Source: Medicago truncatula (lineage: Eukaryota; Streptophyta; Magnoliopsida; Fabales; Fabaceae). From it: 64,000 bases of DNA. Both the position numbers and the translations under genes were made by a program. Below the pieces are notes generated by a model, which saw nothing but the letters and a program-made list of their open reading frames with translations, was not told the origin of the DNA and ran no database searches. Location: positions 26,161,591 through 26,225,590 of the forward strand of contig NC_053044.1 in assembly GCF_003473485.1 (NCBI RefSeq), given 5' to 3'. Below are positions 35,111 through 45,810 of the stretch, piece by piece (within the stretch, counting starts at the first letter, position 1; the number at the start of each line of letters is the position of its first letter).

Positions 35111-35917
35111 TAGTGTGTTCCGCTCACCACTAGTATGGGGGGTGGGACATCACTTTTGTTACAACTTTTTCAACAACTTAGAAATACATACTCCTATGAT
35201 ATATTCACATGGTATTCTGGAGCTTTTTTGCTTTTGCTTTTACGAAAATACCCCTTTATGTAGGGTTGTTAAAATGGATGTTATAAAATAGATGTTGAAA
35301 TATTATTTCTCAATTTTTATTAACGTAAACGTATAGTCATCATGACTAACATGATCCTACGATCGTGGCTTCCAAGTCAATGTTGCAATATGTGTTTGTT
35401 GTGTTCAATACAAATCATCACGACAAATGCATATACAAAATATTTTATCTTGGTATCACATGATTCCGTGATACTTGGATCAACTTTATAATCCTATGAT
35501 TCCTACTAGTTGATATTTAAATACGACCAACTAAATAATGCATTAAAAAATGTGTGTTTTCGAGTTTTTTATTTTTTTAAAGTTATCAAAAGTTTTTTTT
35601 AATAGTAAAAAATAAAAAAAGTTTATTGATGATGTTTTCCATTGAGATTAAATCATATCTCAAAATGTAAATACAGGTGAAAATATATCATAAAATAATA
35701 TTACGTAACAGACAGGTGAAATATAGTTAAAAATATATCTATATTTTTTTTACAATACTGTCGTCACATATAGTTATAGTACAAAATAAAAATTCACAGC
35801 ACAATATAAAATTCAAGCAACCAAGGAATCTTTTGTTTCAATGTGTGTATATGTAAACATTGAATTGATGTTCTTCACTAAACTAAAAACATTCCCCTAT
35901 TTCCTTTTTATCTACAC
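35111..35917. promoter_or_regulatory. Upstream region of P450-B
   Basis: AT-rich, no gene. It holds the second direct-repeat copy (35320-35397). A 22-bp block at 35862-35883 (core TTGATGTTCTTCACTAAAC) is identical to one upstream of P450-D (57655-57676, minus), at comparable distance to the start codon (35 and 56 bp). It is probably shared 5' leader or promoter sequence. Confidence 0.6.
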
Positions 35918-38146
35918 ATGGATCTTCAAACAATTTTCCCTTTCACCCTTTTTTCCATTTTCCTCCTCTCCATCATTGTGACACTAAAACTAAGGAAGAA
36001 AATCACAAGAATTGACTCAACTCCAGATATTCCACCAGGGCCATGGAAGCTACCAATCATAGGAAACATACATAATCTTATTGGCTCTCTACCACATAGA
36101 AAATTAAGAGAATTGTCAAAAAAATATGGCCCTTTAATGCATCTTCAACTTGGTGAAGTTTTCTTTATTATTGTTTCCTCAGCAGAATATGCTAAGGAAA
36201 TAATGAAAACACACGATGTTGTATTTGCATCAAGGCCTTATACACTAACCTCAGAGATATTGCTTTATGATTCGACAGATATAGCTTTTGCACCTTATGG
36301 TGATTACTGGAGACAACTTAGAAAGATTTGTACCGTAGAACTTTTAAGTATAAAGCGTGTTCAATCTCTTTGGCCAATCAGAGAACAAGAGATGAATCAT
36401 CTCATTCAAAGGATTGCTTCCGATGAAGGAAGAGTCATCAATCTTTCTCACGAACTTATATCAATGATGTACACATTTACTTCTAGGGCTGCATTTGGCA
36501 AAAAATACAAGGAGCAAGATGAGTTCATATCATTGGTAAGAGAAGCCATGCATATAGCTGGAGGTTTCTATATCGGTGACTTGTTTCCTTCGACAAAATG
36601 GCTTCAAAACCTCACTGGGATGAGGCCTAGGCTCAAGAAGTTGCATAAAAAAATTGACAGAATACTTGAGAAGATCATCAATGACCATAAAGAAACTAAA
36701 TCTAGAACTGAAGAAGGTTTAGTTGAAGGAGAGGAAGATTTGATTGATGTTCTTTTGAAGTTTGAAGATGTTAGCAGCAGTGATCTGGATTTTTGCTTAA
36801 CTAAGAGAAATATCAAGTCTATAATCGTTGTAAGCATCTTAACTCTATTTCAAAATCTTATGCTTGTGAATTATTATGTTTCCAAAAGCATCTTAACTAA
36901 GCATGAATGTTTCATAAATGGTTTTTATTAATTTAGGGTCTGTCTGGATTAACTTATATGAATTTATCTACTAACATAAGCACTTGCAAATTGCTTGGGA
37001 GAGCTTATGGAAATAAATTATGACATATATAGAAAGTAACTTATACATAAGCACTCGTCCAGAATAGCATTTGAAAATAGCTTGTAAATTATATGAAAAT
37101 AATTTGAATTTCTAACTTTATCTTTTGTTATAGAAAGTAACTTATACATAAGCACTTCCATGATAAGTGTTTATGTTATGGATGTTTAATTAAGCTATTT
37201 ACTTCCAAAACAGATCGAGAGCTTTCAAGTCTATAGCATGAAATTGATTAGAACTTTTATGTGGTATGGATATATTTGAAGTTTGCACCAATTTAAAGAA
37301 AAAAAATATTTTGGGTCATGATAACAAATGTCCTTAGCACCCGTTAAAGATTAAAAAAAAAAAAAAAAATTGATAAGGTTTATATAGAAAAACTGGTTTT
37401 TTAATGTTTTAACTAATAAATACACAATTTTCAAGATAAAATTTTCATTTTGAACTTCTTAACAAATGTCAAAAATGCTGTAAGAGCACTTGTTTGCATT
37501 TCCCTTAAATTTTATAAGGTTTGAATATACTTTTCAGGATGTCTTCGTTGCTGGAAGTGACACAGCATCCTCTATAATTAACTGGACAATGACTGAAATG
37601 TTGAAGGATCAAAGAGTATTAAAGAAAGCACAAAATGAAGTTAGAGTGATGTTCAATAAAAAAGGAAAATTTGATGAAACATTCATTTCTGAGTTAAAAT
37701 ACATGAAAGCAATCATCAAAGAGGTATTAAGATTACACCCTCCTGCTCCTCTTTTAATTCCAAGGGAATGTGGCCAAGCTTGTGAGATTGATGGTTATCA
37801 CATACCAATCAAAAGTAGGGTTATAATCAATGCTTGGGCTATTGGAATGGATTCCAAATATTGGACTGATCCAGAGAGGTTTTATCCTGAAAGATTTATT
37901 GATAGTTCTATTGATTTTAAAGGAACTAATTTTGAGTACATTCCATTTGGTGCTGGAAGAAGAATTTGTCCAGGCATGAACTATGGTATGGCAAATGTTG
38001 AATTGGCCCTTGCTTTGTTATTGTATCACTTTGATTGGAAGCTTCCAAATGGAATGATAAATGAAGATTTGGATATGACTGAGCTATTTGGAGCAGCTGT
38101 TGTAAAAAAAGATGATCTGTACTTGATTCCAATCATATATGAATAG
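35918..38146 (+). CDS. CYP71D: Cytochrome P450, CYP71D-like (P450-B)
   Basis: ER-bound monooxygenase, substrate unknown. Exons 35918-36829 (304 codons) and 37538-38146, with a 708-bp phase-0 GT-AG intron: 506 aa. Shows the hydrophobic anchor from [12 protein letters not shown], hinge [15 protein letters not shown]-helix [16 protein letters not shown] (ExxR), PERF and [10 protein letters not shown] with Cys448. It shares the MDLQTI start and long stretches ([23 protein letters not shown]) with P450-C and P450-D, and their introns are visibly related (GAAGTTTGCACCAATTTAA and its complement). It therefore belongs to the same recent expansion but is inverted. It is the only plus-strand host gene here. 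Intact. Confidence 0.95.
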
Positions 38147-38436
38147 TGCTGAAAAGTTACATGTTTCCCTACCATGAAATTTTTTTAAATAAACTCTTGA
38201 TGGTGACTCAAAGAACTTCAACTCGTGGGTAAGATTATAAATGTAACTTATTTTTATTAGATAAATGATGGAGCGTACATTAACGTTAAAGAGAATAAAT
38301 TAACATTATTCCAGCCTGACACTCAGCTCCTAATCATCTACTACACACCTGACACCATTAATTTCATAAAGGAATAAAAAAAGAAAAAAATACAAAGAAA
38401 GTTGTGGGACTAAATAAAAAATTGAACAAAAACGAT

Positions 38437-40960
38437 AGTTTTTTTTTTACAGAAAAAACTCAACTCATTTCATTAATAACAGGTTTGATAATACAAGATG
38501 ATATATAATCATGAACCTGGGAACTAGTGTAAGATATTGAAGCCATGGCTAACAAGTGGGCAACATTATTTGCTTGTCTCTTAATGAAACATATATATCT
38601 TAAACTTTTGATGATTCATACGTGAAGCTTTGCAACCATTTAGAATAGCGCCGAACATATGAAATTGGTGTTGTGATTGCTAGAGGTGTTGTCAACCACT
38701 TGCTTACAATCAAGTTCGATAGACACCGAAGAAAACCTCAAATTACGAAGCTTGTTTATCTCTTCTTTTAACCGTCTTGCTTCCGCTACATTGGGTTTTG
38801 GGAGGCCTTTATACCAAATTGCCTTCCCCTCAATGTACTCCCCTCGATTCCTTCTAAGACACATGATGACTCCATAGCAGCCTTGTTCCTGAAAAATTAT
38901 TGCATCAACATTGCATTTTATTGTTCCCTTTGATGGTCCAGACCACCCTTTCCGCCTATATATGATCTGCGCCGTCTCATTGTTACAGTGTTTTCCGTGT
39001 TCTCTTCTTCCCTGTCTTTTGCAGAATTTCCACCATTGAAGTAGGACATCGTGCACCATATGAACTGAAATGTGCGGCTGTGTTTCAACGTCATTCCAGA
39101 ATTTGTCGTTTTGCCTCTTCCAGATACACCAAAGAGTCATTACAAAATCAAGAAGTTGTTTATGATGTAGGAATTCTAATAACTGAAGAATAGAGCTACA
39201 AAATCATCCGCAATTTCCAAATTCTCTTGTATAATATGCGAGCCATAAACATGCTATAATTTGCACATCCAAAAAGACATGCTAATTGTTCTCTTATGAG
39301 TAATCGATCGCTACAATGGACACCACAAGTTTAAAGCCTATGTCTCGTGGGTGGCATCCTCTAGCAGTCCTCCATAAAAATACCTTTACTTTTTGAAGAA
39401 TTCGAAGTATCCAAATTTTCATCGAGTTGCCTTCCACTCTCAACTCGTTGTTATCAACCAGACTTTCTAACATAGTTTATCTTCTCCCATCTCATCCATA
39501 ATTGGCATGGCAAGGATATTCTTAGCATCTCTCTCTCTCTCATTGAATACCTCCTTGATAACATCTATTTTCCACTCACTTCCTCTTTCCTCCATTAAAT
39601 CACTTACCATACCCGTCAGTACAAAACTTGTCAATAGGCTCTCTCGTTGACCCTAATCTATGGGTCATACCATGCTCTTATCTGAGAATCATCTCCCAAT
39701 CTCCATATGAGTCCTCCTTTGACTAATACCTGTGAAGCGTGGATAGTACGCTATACATAACTCGAGTTTGACCCAATTTTGCATCCACGAAATTCCCTCT
39801 TGAAAGTATCTAGCTTTAAAAACTTTTGAAACTTTAGTATCATGGTTGGTTTCTAATCTCCAACCTTGCTTCCTTAGCATCGCCATATTCTTTCCTCATT
39901 GACAGTCTCTCCCACCTTAACTAATTGATACCTTTCCCAGTTGTCGATTCGATCCACACCTAAACGAATTCAACATTTTTTGAATCTCCTCACCTAAAGT
40001 GTTGGACGTATGAATAAACTAATAAAATATGTTGGAATCGATTGAGCATCTGATTTAATACCTCTCTTCCAACTTTAGAAAAGTGATTTCCTAACCACCT
40101 ATGATTCTATTCCAAATGCGGTCTTAGATATGATTAAACACAACCCTCTTATTTCTTCCAACCATCGATGATAAGCCCAAATACTCTCCAGAATGTGTAC
40201 TCTCTGATACCTTTAAAATTCTCTTCACAATCGCCCTTATCGCATGATCAGTGTTCTTACTGAAAAATATTTTTGACTCTTGATTATTTATTTACTACCC
40301 TAATGCCTCTTCATTATTGTTAAGGGCCTCTGATAAGGTTTGTACTACTTTCTTATTTGCCCAACATAACATAAAACAATCATTAGCAAATAATAAGCGA
40401 GTCAGTAATGGATCTCCCCAACACACTTAGATACCGTGGATATCCCACGTGCTTCTAGTATATTTAGCATGACTGATAGTCGCTCATTATAGATGATAAA
40501 GATATATGGGGATAGCGAATCCCCCTGTCGGAACCCTCTATCTGGAAACCAATACCATCACCGTTTACAAGCACTTGATACTTCACATTTGCCATATAAG
40601 TTATCTTCCATTTAACCCACTTCTTGTTGAACCCCGTCTTCCTTATCATACCTTAGACAAAACTCCAGTTAACATTATCCAAAATAGATTTTTTTCCAGA
40701 AAGGCTAAATGCTCTTGCACAATGCATTTTGGTAGCAACTTCTTCAGTCTATTAGCTACCACTTTTGTTATAATTTTGTAAAGAACTTTACAAAATGATA
40801 TTGGGCACATATCTCTCATTGTTTATGGGTTGTCTTTCTTAGGAATTAAGAAAATATTTGTTTCCATCAATTTTGCTGGAAACTCACATGTATTCTGCCA
40901 CAAAACGCTGGTATGAAATATCTCTGCTCCACAAAGATGCCAAAAATGTTTATATTTTCC
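38437..40960 (-). mobile_element. LINE (L1-type) retrotransposon, degenerate
   Basis: Minus strand, with a poly(T) at 38439-38448 representing its poly(A) tail. From high to low coordinates: RT segments (METNIFLIPKKDNP near 40850, WVKWKITYMANVKYQVLVNG near 40580-40620), a zinc-knuckle-type region (about 39140-39650, WKRQN), and an RNase H-like segment (38640-39140: WSGPSKGTIKCNVDA, NVAEARRLKEEINKL, SIELDCKQVVDN). Many stops and frameshifts; the 5' part (ORF1, endonuclease) is missing. No complete element. Confidence 0.8.
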
Positions 40961-42489
40961 AGCAGTGGCGTTGCTAGGACCCTGGTTTAGGGGGTGTATT
41001 TTTTTTTGTCTCATAAATTACTTCGACTAGACATTATGCTGGAAATGAGTCGAGTCAAATCGAACATGTATGAGCTCGACTCGACTCGTTAAGAATTGGC
41101 TTGGTTCGAACCTCGGTTGGAGTTTGACATGAACTTTTTTTCCAGCTCAAGTTCGGCTCGTTTAAAGTTCACGAACAATTTGATTCGGCTCATTAGGTTC
41201 ATTTCGACTGTTCAAAACACATAACTTTAAGTATGGAAATGAGTAAAGCGACTTGAACCACGTAACTCAAAAGTTAAAGAATTTTAGATTTTTGATACAT
41301 AAATATATTAGAATTTATACCAATTTTTAAATTCATTTGTTCAAAGAATTCGTTTGTCTTCGTTTTTAAAATATTTTTAAATGTTATATATATATATATA
41401 TAATCGAGTCATCTCGTGAACTAAACGAGTCGAACTACATCTAGTTCAAGTTCAGCTCAATTAGTTTACGAACTTAATTTTCAGTTCAAGTTCGGCTCAT
41501 TTGGTTCATGAACCAAGTTCGACGAATCAATTGTCAAATCGAATTACGAACTCTAATCAAATTGGTTCGGTTCATTGTCAACCCTAACTAGAGGTAATCA
41601 TATTGAGATGTGTTGCAAAAAGAAAGGCATGTGTTGGTATAAAAGGGAGAGAGTTGATGCAAATGAGGTGCATGGTTTGTATTTTAGGGGGGTTCATAAT
41701 AGATAAAGATAGAAAATTAATGTAAAAACAAAACACTGAGCAGGTGCATATGAACCCCCTGAGCATAAGGTGGCTCCCCCACTGTTTTCCGGATTCAATC
41801 CATCCGGAAGTCTTATCTGAGTGCATTTGATACAACACTTTTCGAAAGAACAAAAACTATAGTACAGACGCTCAAATGTATCTAAAAAAAATTGTTCCAA
41901 ATAAAATTAGGACAATTAGACCATCAAATATATTTTGAAAAATGCTAACAAGTGTCTTGGATAAGTCGAAAACCCAAGATGCTATTTTTCCTTTTTTATA
42001 GTCAAGCGAAGATGCTCTATTTGATATTTTGTCTCTAATATTTTTGGTTTTTTTAAAGAGTCTTTAATAAATCTTTGAGCAGGTTGAGATTTTTCGTTTT
42101 TGTCTTTAAATAATTTGTTAGAAGAGCAAGTTGTTAATCATGTGATTTAATATTTAACTTACTTGTCCTAATAAAAAATTAGCTTATATGTTCAAGTACT
42201 ACAAAATGCTGATGAGTGTTGGGTTAAGCAATACATAAGAATACATTTTAGAATATCCCTTTTTTTATATCAATATTTCAATATTCGCAGTCTCAGTTAA
42301 ACATTAAAATATCTCACTTTTACTATTAAAAAATCTCATTGTAAAAGAATCACCCCTACGTATGATAATTTTTTGAAAGACGCAATGATTAGTATTTTTA
42401 ATTCATTGGAGAAGTCATCTGTGAAGTGCGACTTCCCAACTTAATTTGTTTTCTCTTTCAAAAAAAAAAAAAAACTTAAATTGTTTTTC
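40961..42489. repeat. Repetitive AT-rich region with a TCGACTCG/AACCGAAC-rich MITE-like block
   Basis: About 41030-41595 has many GTTCGGCTCA / TCGAGTC words in both orientations and ends TGGTTCGGTTCATTGTCAACC, typical of hAT-like plant MITEs. Termini and target duplications are not resolved. An (AT)n patch is at about 41387-41402. No gene. Confidence 0.45.
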
Positions 42490-42499
42490 TTAAATAATT

Positions 42500-42890
42500 A
42501 TCTCGATTAGTTAGTCCACAATCATATCTTATTTTTTATATTTTGTCTTAATCTGAAAAAAATAGTTACAATATCATATATATTTTATATAATATTTAGA
42601 AATATCTTTTTTAAGAAGTTAAACTGCCCAATTAAGTGGTCCTCACTCATATCTTTTTTTTTATATGTTGTCTTAATCTCAAAAACAATTACAATATCAT
42701 ATAATTAATTTTTTTATAAAATATATATAAATATTTCTTTTAAGTTAAACCGGCCCACTCAATTAAGTGATCCATAATCATATCTTATATATTTTTTTTT
42801 TATATTTTGTCTTAATCAAAAAAACTAATTAATATATCATATAATTAATTTTTTTATATATATATTTAAGAAGTTAAACTAGCCCTCTCA
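42500..42890. repeat. Three tandem units of about 128 bp
   Basis: Units anchored on the word TCATATCTT at about 42522, 42647 and 42778 (periods 125 and 131 bp). Each also carries TTGTCTTAATC, ATATCATATA and AAGTTAAAC.GCCC. Units differ by small indels. A tRNA-like head follows at 42895-42970. Confidence 0.75.
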
Positions 42891-42894
42891 AATT

Positions 42895-42970
42895 AAAATC
42901 GATGAGAATCGAACCTATACCTTGAGAAGGAGCTCCATACTACAAGGTCCATAACCAACTTAAAAAAATC
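42895..42970 (-). mobile_element. tRNA-derived SINE-like head
   Basis: In minus orientation it has an A-box-like AAGTTGGTTATGG and, about 40 nt later, a B-box GGTTCGATTCTC (42904-42915), the spacing of a tRNA internal promoter. There is no tRNA cloverleaf gene here that I can support, so it is called a SINE head rather than a tRNA. Confidence 0.5.
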
Positions 42971-42999
42971 ACATAAATAAACTTAGGTGTGGGAAGCAA

Positions 43000-43560
43000 T
43001 GAAATTAGTAATCAATGAGCAAAGTAGTCCCAAGCAACAACAACAAACAAACTTAGATCTAAGTGAGAAGCAATACCACAAGCATAATCAAAGCAACAAA
43101 GATAAGAAAGAAGAGAAATAAAACAACACACCAATATTGTTTACCTAGTTCGGTCTAAAAATGGCATACTTTGGAGGTGAGAGTAGCTCTCCGATCCACT
43201 ATGATAAGAGTGGTACAAAGAGGTTACAAGAAATTAGCACAAAAGCTCACAAAGAACAAACGTAACTTCTACCCATTTTTCAAGTCACTCACAATGAACC
43301 GTAAGAGAAAACTCTAAAGGAAACTTCTTGATCCTTCCAAAAAAGAAAGATTACTACCCAAGGTATCTACAAATGTTTCCTAACCGAAGAAATAAACTAT
43401 CACCAAAGATACTCAACCCTAATGTTCTCTCCTTTGATTTTACAAGTTTCTCTCTCTGTAAGCTCACTCAAAACATGAATAACGATTCCTTATATAGTGT
43501 CAATATCCCGAGAGAATCGTACCACGTTAGGCACCCATCATGCCACGATTTTAGATAGTA
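43000..43560 (-). repeat. Copia-type LTR fragment, minus orientation
   Basis: Complement reads GGAGAGCTACTCTCACC, then ACCGAACTAGGTAAACAAT, matching the plus-strand LTR tail at about 50490-50560. It has a TATA box in minus orientation (complement of CCTTATATAG, about 43490-43499) with ATCGT..CCACG-type palindromic words just upstream of it (43515-43526, 43538-43550). A further diverged piece is at about 45812-45870. Confidence 0.6.
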
Positions 43561-45360
43561 TGTAACACCCTAAACCCTTAAAGGGATAATTTACACAAAC
43601 ACCCATAAATAATTTTTTTTCAAACATCGCAGCGGAATAATAATAACATCTCATCATCAGATAAAAATAAAACATCTCAACAGTTTCATCGCTAATAAAG
43701 AATTCTCCAAGTTGCCATGTCAACATACTACACATATCATCATCAATACATAGTCTCAAAAATCTCCAACAGTCCTAATATAGATAAACATCAGAGACTG
43801 ACTCCTAATCAGAGCCCTAAAGTATATGATACTGAAATACAGTAAACGAAGTAGCTCCAAGCTATCCTCAAGTAACTCACCAAAGCAAAGCAAACTACTC
43901 CTGCACAGCGTCTTCCCATCCATAAGAATAAGATAGGCGTTCAACCGAACGACCGCTGGGGGTTAATTCACATCTCATAATTAATGTATAATCGAATATA
44001 AGCATTCAAGGATTTCATGCATAGCACATATACATACTAAAAATTCCTAGAATACTAATATCACATGAACATTATCTCCAATAAAAATCATGTTATCTTA
44101 TTCCTAACATAGCATATCAAGCATATTCGTTCTTTAATAAAAGCATCTTCAAAAGCTTATCACTTATAAACACCAACCAACATAAGAATTTCATACCTTA
44201 TTCCCTATCTAGCTCAATCCTTAAACTACACGAAATTTATCATTTAGGAAGTATAAGCATATGCAACTCTTCTCATTTTTCATAAGGCACATACTATACC
44301 TAATGCATACAATTTATCAAATTCACATCAATAATATAAATCGCATGAACTCTTGCCTAATCAATTCAACAAATACAATTCATCATTTCAAAGTGTAGGC
44401 AAAGAAATCACCATTATCAAAGGAATCACCAAATCATATATATATAATTCTCTCCTCATTACTATTACCAAAATAATTGTCATCAAATAGATTCACCAAG
44501 TGTATAAGCATCACCAAGAATAACAAACATTATCATGTAGACATTTCTACACAATTCACATTATTCATCGATCACATAAATCACCAAATTCATATCATTC
44601 ACCATGTTTCACCAATGCACATAATCACCAAATCACATAGTCAAATATGACACAATTTCACCAAATATCAAATGAATGCAATGTTCTAGACTCATCTAGA
44701 TGCATGTGGTACCATGTTTTGGACATCGGATGTAATATTACCGAATAATCCACCCATCATCGTGATTCCCATCTTCATGATTAATTTGGATATACAACCG
44801 GATATATCGATTCATTCCCCCATCTTCATGATTACATACTCAATGAATGCATGAACTTCAAGTAATGACTCGACATTGCATAACTAAAAACTCATCATCG
44901 TTATATAACTATCACCATTAAATAATATATATCCCATCTTCATGATTAACAACTCATTTGCATCGTCAATTAATTACAATTCATACATAACAAATCATCA
45001 TCATAATAAACATCAAAACATAATCATATTTATCACTAAACATTCATCAAATAGTCATCACCAAAAGAAATACCTTTACTTCATAATTCACAACTCATAA
45101 TTCAACAAAAGTGATCATTCAATTCATCAAATTAAATTCACCAAATAATAATCATCAACGACTATCACCTCAAGGAAAACAACACTTTTTAACAATCGCA
45201 TTTTCCATAAAAGACGGACAACTAACCACATTATGTTGTTCATCATTTTTAACACCCAAACTTCATTGACTCAATCTTATACTATCATATTATCATTAAG
45301 GTAAAACCAATTACAAGTTATCCGTTCAAGAAATCACATTTTAACAAAGTTCGTATATGT
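43561..45360. repeat. LTR-like block starting TGTAACACCC
   Basis: Begins TGTAACACCCTAAACCC, a typical start for Ty3 chromovirus-type LTRs, and continues into a long strand-asymmetric tract rich in CATCACCAAAT-like words (about 44380-45200). No clear far end, coding region or target duplication. Confidence 0.4.
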
Positions 45361-45369
45361 TTATATTGT

Positions 45370-45810
45370 GAACACCACTGATTGTATATCAATTGTTCAA
45401 ACTCAAACAATTTTCTTTGTAATTCTGTTTGAATAGAAGTCTCTTGCAGTTGTGCTTGAGCATAGGAAGTCTCTTGCAGTTGTGCTTGAGCAATAGGAAA
45501 TCTCTTGAAGTTGTGCTTGAGTAGTTTGAAGTCTCTTGCTATTTTGAGCAGTGAGCAATTGTAATCATATATTGATTATTTAGTGAATTCTCCTTGGAAG
45601 TGCAAGGGGGAGTGGACTACTTCCGGATTATGGAAGGAACCACTATAAATTGCGTTGTGTCTTTCTTCTCTCTTTATCTCTTTACTTATCCGCTGCAACT
45701 AGCTTCTGAACACTACTTCAGAAGCTGAACTCTATCAGGTTCTGAACAGTGATTTCAGTTTAGGAGAAAAGAAAAAGAAACCACAATTCAACCCCCCCTT
45801 CTTGTGTTTT
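45370..45810 (+). repeat. Copia (SIRE-like) LTR end with short tandem repeat
   Basis: Contains GTGCAAGGGGGAGTGGACTA and ends near ATTCAACCCCCCCTTCTTG, characteristic of legume Copia LTR tails. A 30-31-bp unit (GAAGTCTCTTGCAGTTGTGC core) is repeated about 3.7 times at 45436-45549. No associated coding region. Confidence 0.6.

Noticed and set aside
42895..42970. tRNA gene on the minus strand
   Set aside because: A- and B-boxes are present, but I could not fold a full cloverleaf with an acceptor stem; called a SINE-like head instead.
44380..45200. CRISPR-like or satellite array from repeated CATCACCAAAT words
   Set aside because: Spacing is irregular and there is no constant unit; a strand-biased low-complexity tract in plant DNA.
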